From: Protaetiibacter mangrovi
GTDB lineage: Bacteria > Actinomycetota > Actinomycetes > Actinomycetales > Microbacteriaceae
DNA length: 64,000 nt
Assembly (NCBI RefSeq): GCF_024752305.1
Contig: NZ_JANTHX010000004.1
Span: forward strand, 473,549 to 537,548
Direction: 5' to 3'
The translations under genes and the position numbers were made by a program. Every line of letters starts with the position of its first letter. Position 1 is the stretch's first letter. The notes below the pieces were generated by a model, which was not told the DNA's origin, did no database searches, and was given only the letters and a program-made list of their open reading frames with translations. This document shows, piece by piece, positions 62,149 to 64,000 of this stretch.

Positions 62149-63888
62149 ATGACCCGCCTGTTCAACGAACCCGCAGCCTTCGCGGATGAGCTCGTCGCCG
62201 GGTTCGTGGCCGCGAACCGCGGCCGCGTGCGCGCGGTGCACGGGGGTGTGGCGCGGGCGACCCGCTCGGAGCCGGGCACGGTGGCTCTCGTCGTGGGCGG
62301 CGGGTCGGGGCACTATCCGGCGTTCGGCGGGCTGGTCGGTGCGGGACTGGCCCACGGGGCGGCGATGGGCAATCTGTTCGCCTCGCCGTCGACGCAGCAG
62401 GTGCTCTCGGTGGCGCGGGCGGCGGAGCACGGCGGGGGTGTGCTGCTGTCCTACGGCAACTACGCGGGTGATGTGCTGAACTTCGACGCCGCCGAGGCGC
62501 AGTTGATCGCGGAGGGCATCCCGACGCGGACGGTGCGGGTGACCGACGACATCTCCTCGGCTTCGGTGGCGGAGAAGCACAGGCGTCGTGGGATCGCGGG
62601 TGACCTGGTGGTGTTCAAGGTCGCGGGTGCGGCGGCGGAGGCCGGGTACGAGCTGGACGAGGTGGTGCGGGTCGCGACCCTCGCGAACGAGCGCACCCGC
62701 AGTTTCGGGGTGGCGTTCACGGGTTGCACGTTGCCGGGTGCGGCGGAGCCGTTGTTCACGGTGCCGGAGGGGCGGATGGCGCTCGGGCTCGGCATCCACG
62801 GCGAGCCGGGGATCGGGGAGACCGACATCCCGACCGCGGACGGGTTGGCGGAGATCTTCGTCGAGGCGCTGCTCGGGGAGCTGCCGGACGGGGTGGACGC
62901 TCCTGCGGGTCAGCGGGTGGTGGTGGTCTTGAACGGTCTCGGCTCGGTGAAGTACGAGGAGCTGTACGTGGTGTACGGGGGCATCGCCCGCCGTCTGGAG
63001 GAGGCGGGGGTCGAGATCGTCGAGCCCGAGGTGGGCGAGTTCTGCACCTCGTTCGACATGGCGGGCGCCTCGCTGACCCTGGTCTGGCTCGACGAGGAAC
63101 TCGAGACCCTGTGGGCGGCACCCGCTGACGCCCCCGGCTACCGCAAGGGATCCGTCCCGCCGCGCGAGGCGGTCGAGGCCGATCCCGAACCGCAGACCTC
63201 CTCGGAGGCCGTGATGGCGCCGGCCTCCGAGGGCTCCCGCCGTGCCGCGGCACGCGTCACCGCTGCGCTCGACGCGACCGCCGCCGTGATCGACGCGCAC
63301 GTCGACGAGCTCGGACGCATCGACGCGGTCGCCGGCGACGGAGACCACGGCATCGGCATGCAACGCGGAGCCACCGCGGCCGCCGTCGCCGCACGCGACG
63401 CGCACGACGCCGGTGCGGGCGCGGGCACGGTACTCGTCCGGGCGGCCGACGCCTGGTCGGACCGCGCGGGCGGCACCTCCGGTGCGCTGTGGGGCGTGAT
63501 GCTGCGCGCCCTCGGCACGCGTATCGGTGACGAGGTCGCGCCCGACGCCGCGACCCTCGCCCTCGGCGCCCGCGAGGCGCTCGACGGCATCCGCGCCTAC
63601 GGCAAGGCGGAGGTCGGCGACAAGACCATGGTCGACGCCATCGTGCCGTTCGTCGAGGTGCTCGAGACGCGCGTCGCCGCCGGCGACGAGCTCGCCGACG
63701 CCTGGGATGCCGCATCGGCGGCCGCGACCGAGGCGGCCGCGGCGACCGCCGAGCTGCTGCCGCGGATGGGTCGCGCCCGTCCCCACGCCGAGCGCAGCCT
63801 CGGCACGCCCGACGCGGGCGCCCACTCCTTCGGCCTCGTGGTGACCGCCGCGGCCGCCGCCCTCTCGCGAAAGGACACCGTTCGATGA
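62149..63888 (+). CDS. Fused DhaK-DhaL kinase (dihydroxyacetone/erythrulose kinase family)
   Basis: 579 residues, GAGGAG upstream. DhaK domain (about 1-335): GGGSGHYPAF (50-59) and the substrate-binding His217 in GLGIHGEPG. DhaL domain (about 365-579): AVAGDGDHGIGMQRG with its Mg-binding Asp/His set. ATP-dependent kinase of a small ketose by hemiaminal capture. With the RpiB-like isomerase next, a tetrulose (erythrulose) kinase is as likely as a dihydroxyacetone kinase. Codon use changes sharply near 63.1 kb at the domain boundary. Confidence 0.92.
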   Translation: MTRLFNEPAAFADELVAGFVAANRGRVRAVHGGVARATRSEPGTVALVVGGGSGHYPAFGGLVGAGLAHGAAMGNLFASPSTQQVLSVARAAEHGGGVLLSYGNYAGDVLNFDAAEAQLIAEGIPTRTVRVTDDISSASVAEKHRRRGIAGDLVVFKVAGAAAEAGYELDEVVRVATLANERTRSFGVAFTGCTLPGAAEPLFTVPEGRMALGLGIHGEPGIGETDIPTADGLAEIFVEALLGELPDGVDAPAGQRVVVVLNGLGSVKYEELYVVYGGIARRLEEAGVEIVEPEVGEFCTSFDMAGASLTLVWLDEELETLWAAPADAPGYRKGSVPPREAVEADPEPQTSSEAVMAPASEGSRRAAARVTAALDATAAVIDAHVDELGRIDAVAGDGDHGIGMQRGATAAAVAARDAHDAGAGAGTVLVRAADAWSDRAGGTSGALWGVMLRALGTRIGDEVAPDAATLALGAREALDGIRAYGKAEVGDKTMVDAIVPFVEVLETRVAAGDELADAWDAASAAATEAAAATAELLPRMGRARPHAERSLGTPDAGAHSFGLVVTAAAAALSRKDTVR

Positions 63889-64000
63889 CCGCCCTGCAGC
63901 CCCTGCGGATCGTGGTCGGCGCCGACGACGCCGGCTACCAGTACAAGGAAGCCCTCAAAGCCGACCTCGAGACCAGCGACCTCGTCGCCTCCGTCATCGA
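63885..64000 (+). CDS. RpiB-like sugar-phosphate isomerase, 3' end missing
   Basis: The first ~38 residues only: ATG overlapping the kinase stop by 4 nt, then LRIVVGADDAGYQYKEALKADL, the phosphate-binding start of the RpiB/LacAB family. In bacteria that use erythritol or threitol, RpiB-like proteins isomerise erythrulose 4-phosphate; in general they act on ribose/allose phosphates. The window ends inside the gene. Confidence 0.88.
   Translation, partial: MTALQPLRIVVGADDAGYQYKEALKADLETSDLVASVI

Overview
The window is about 64 kb of very GC-rich, densely coding actinobacterial chromosome, most likely from the family Microbacteriaceae. This is inferred from the GC level and codon use, the many GTG/TTG starts, the frequent leaderless starts (a -10 hexamer 6-9 nt before the start codon), a Microbacteriaceae-type 'MGTLxYG' small protein, an FolP2-type pterin synthase paralogue, a bacterial XPB helicase, and CIRCE-controlled stand-alone groEL. 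I cannot name genus or species. There is no rRNA operon and no CRISPR array. There are two tRNA genes, Arg(CCT) and Ala(CGC).

Layout. 1-5.6 kb: the end of a DUF3048 protein, groEL behind two tandem CIRCE operators, then (minus strand) a response regulator, sensor kinase and WXG100 protein set. 5.6-18 kb: a large lipoprotein, a folP2 / RibD-C-type reductase / DUF1801 cluster, XPB helicase with its helicase-associated partner, a cold-shock-domain protein, a DUF3027 gene overlapping a DUF2530 gene tail to tail, serC, and a DtxR-family metal regulator. 17.4-20.3 kb: two secreted wall hydrolases (NlpC/P60 and CHAP) flanking a 33-codon small ORF with its own terminator and an HNH endonuclease gene.

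20.3-27.3 kb is the clearest foreign segment. It starts at the 3' end of tRNA-Arg(CCT), ends at an 11-bp copy of that tRNA end, and is visibly poorer in GC. It carries a leaderless HTH/ImmA-IrrE metalloprotease regulator with a perfect palindromic operator, an overlapping PIN-like nuclease gene, and a 1584-residue protein that I read as a PD-(D/E)xK-like nuclease, a STAND-type P-loop NTPase and a long helical-repeat sensor. This looks like an antiphage defence island, and the large protein is the best candidate here for an undescribed or little-described defence system.

27.4-48 kb: ordinary metabolism and regulation (MDR oxidoreductase, SDR/TetR pair, ArsB-like transporter, acetyltransferases, mscL, 5-formyl-THF cyclo-ligase, galU, a GlpR-like membrane protein, two F420/deazaflavin-type nitroreductase-like genes, lipoproteins), a pseudo-helicase that has lost the key Walker A and B residues, and a Zur-type box in front of a lone ZnuA-like zinc-binding lipoprotein. 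48-55.8 kb: a PfkB kinase, then a LacI regulator and a sugar operon (class II aldolase/epimerase, chvE, mmsA, mmsB) linked by shared ATGTGAC half-sites; the aldolase has an apparent 8-bp duplication frameshift near its end. 56-64 kb: a secreted beta-helix glycan-acting enzyme, a SulP transporter, and a GntR/FadR-controlled locus (MFS transporter, DhaK-DhaL fused kinase, RpiB-like isomerase running off the window) that resembles tetritol/erythrulose catabolism.
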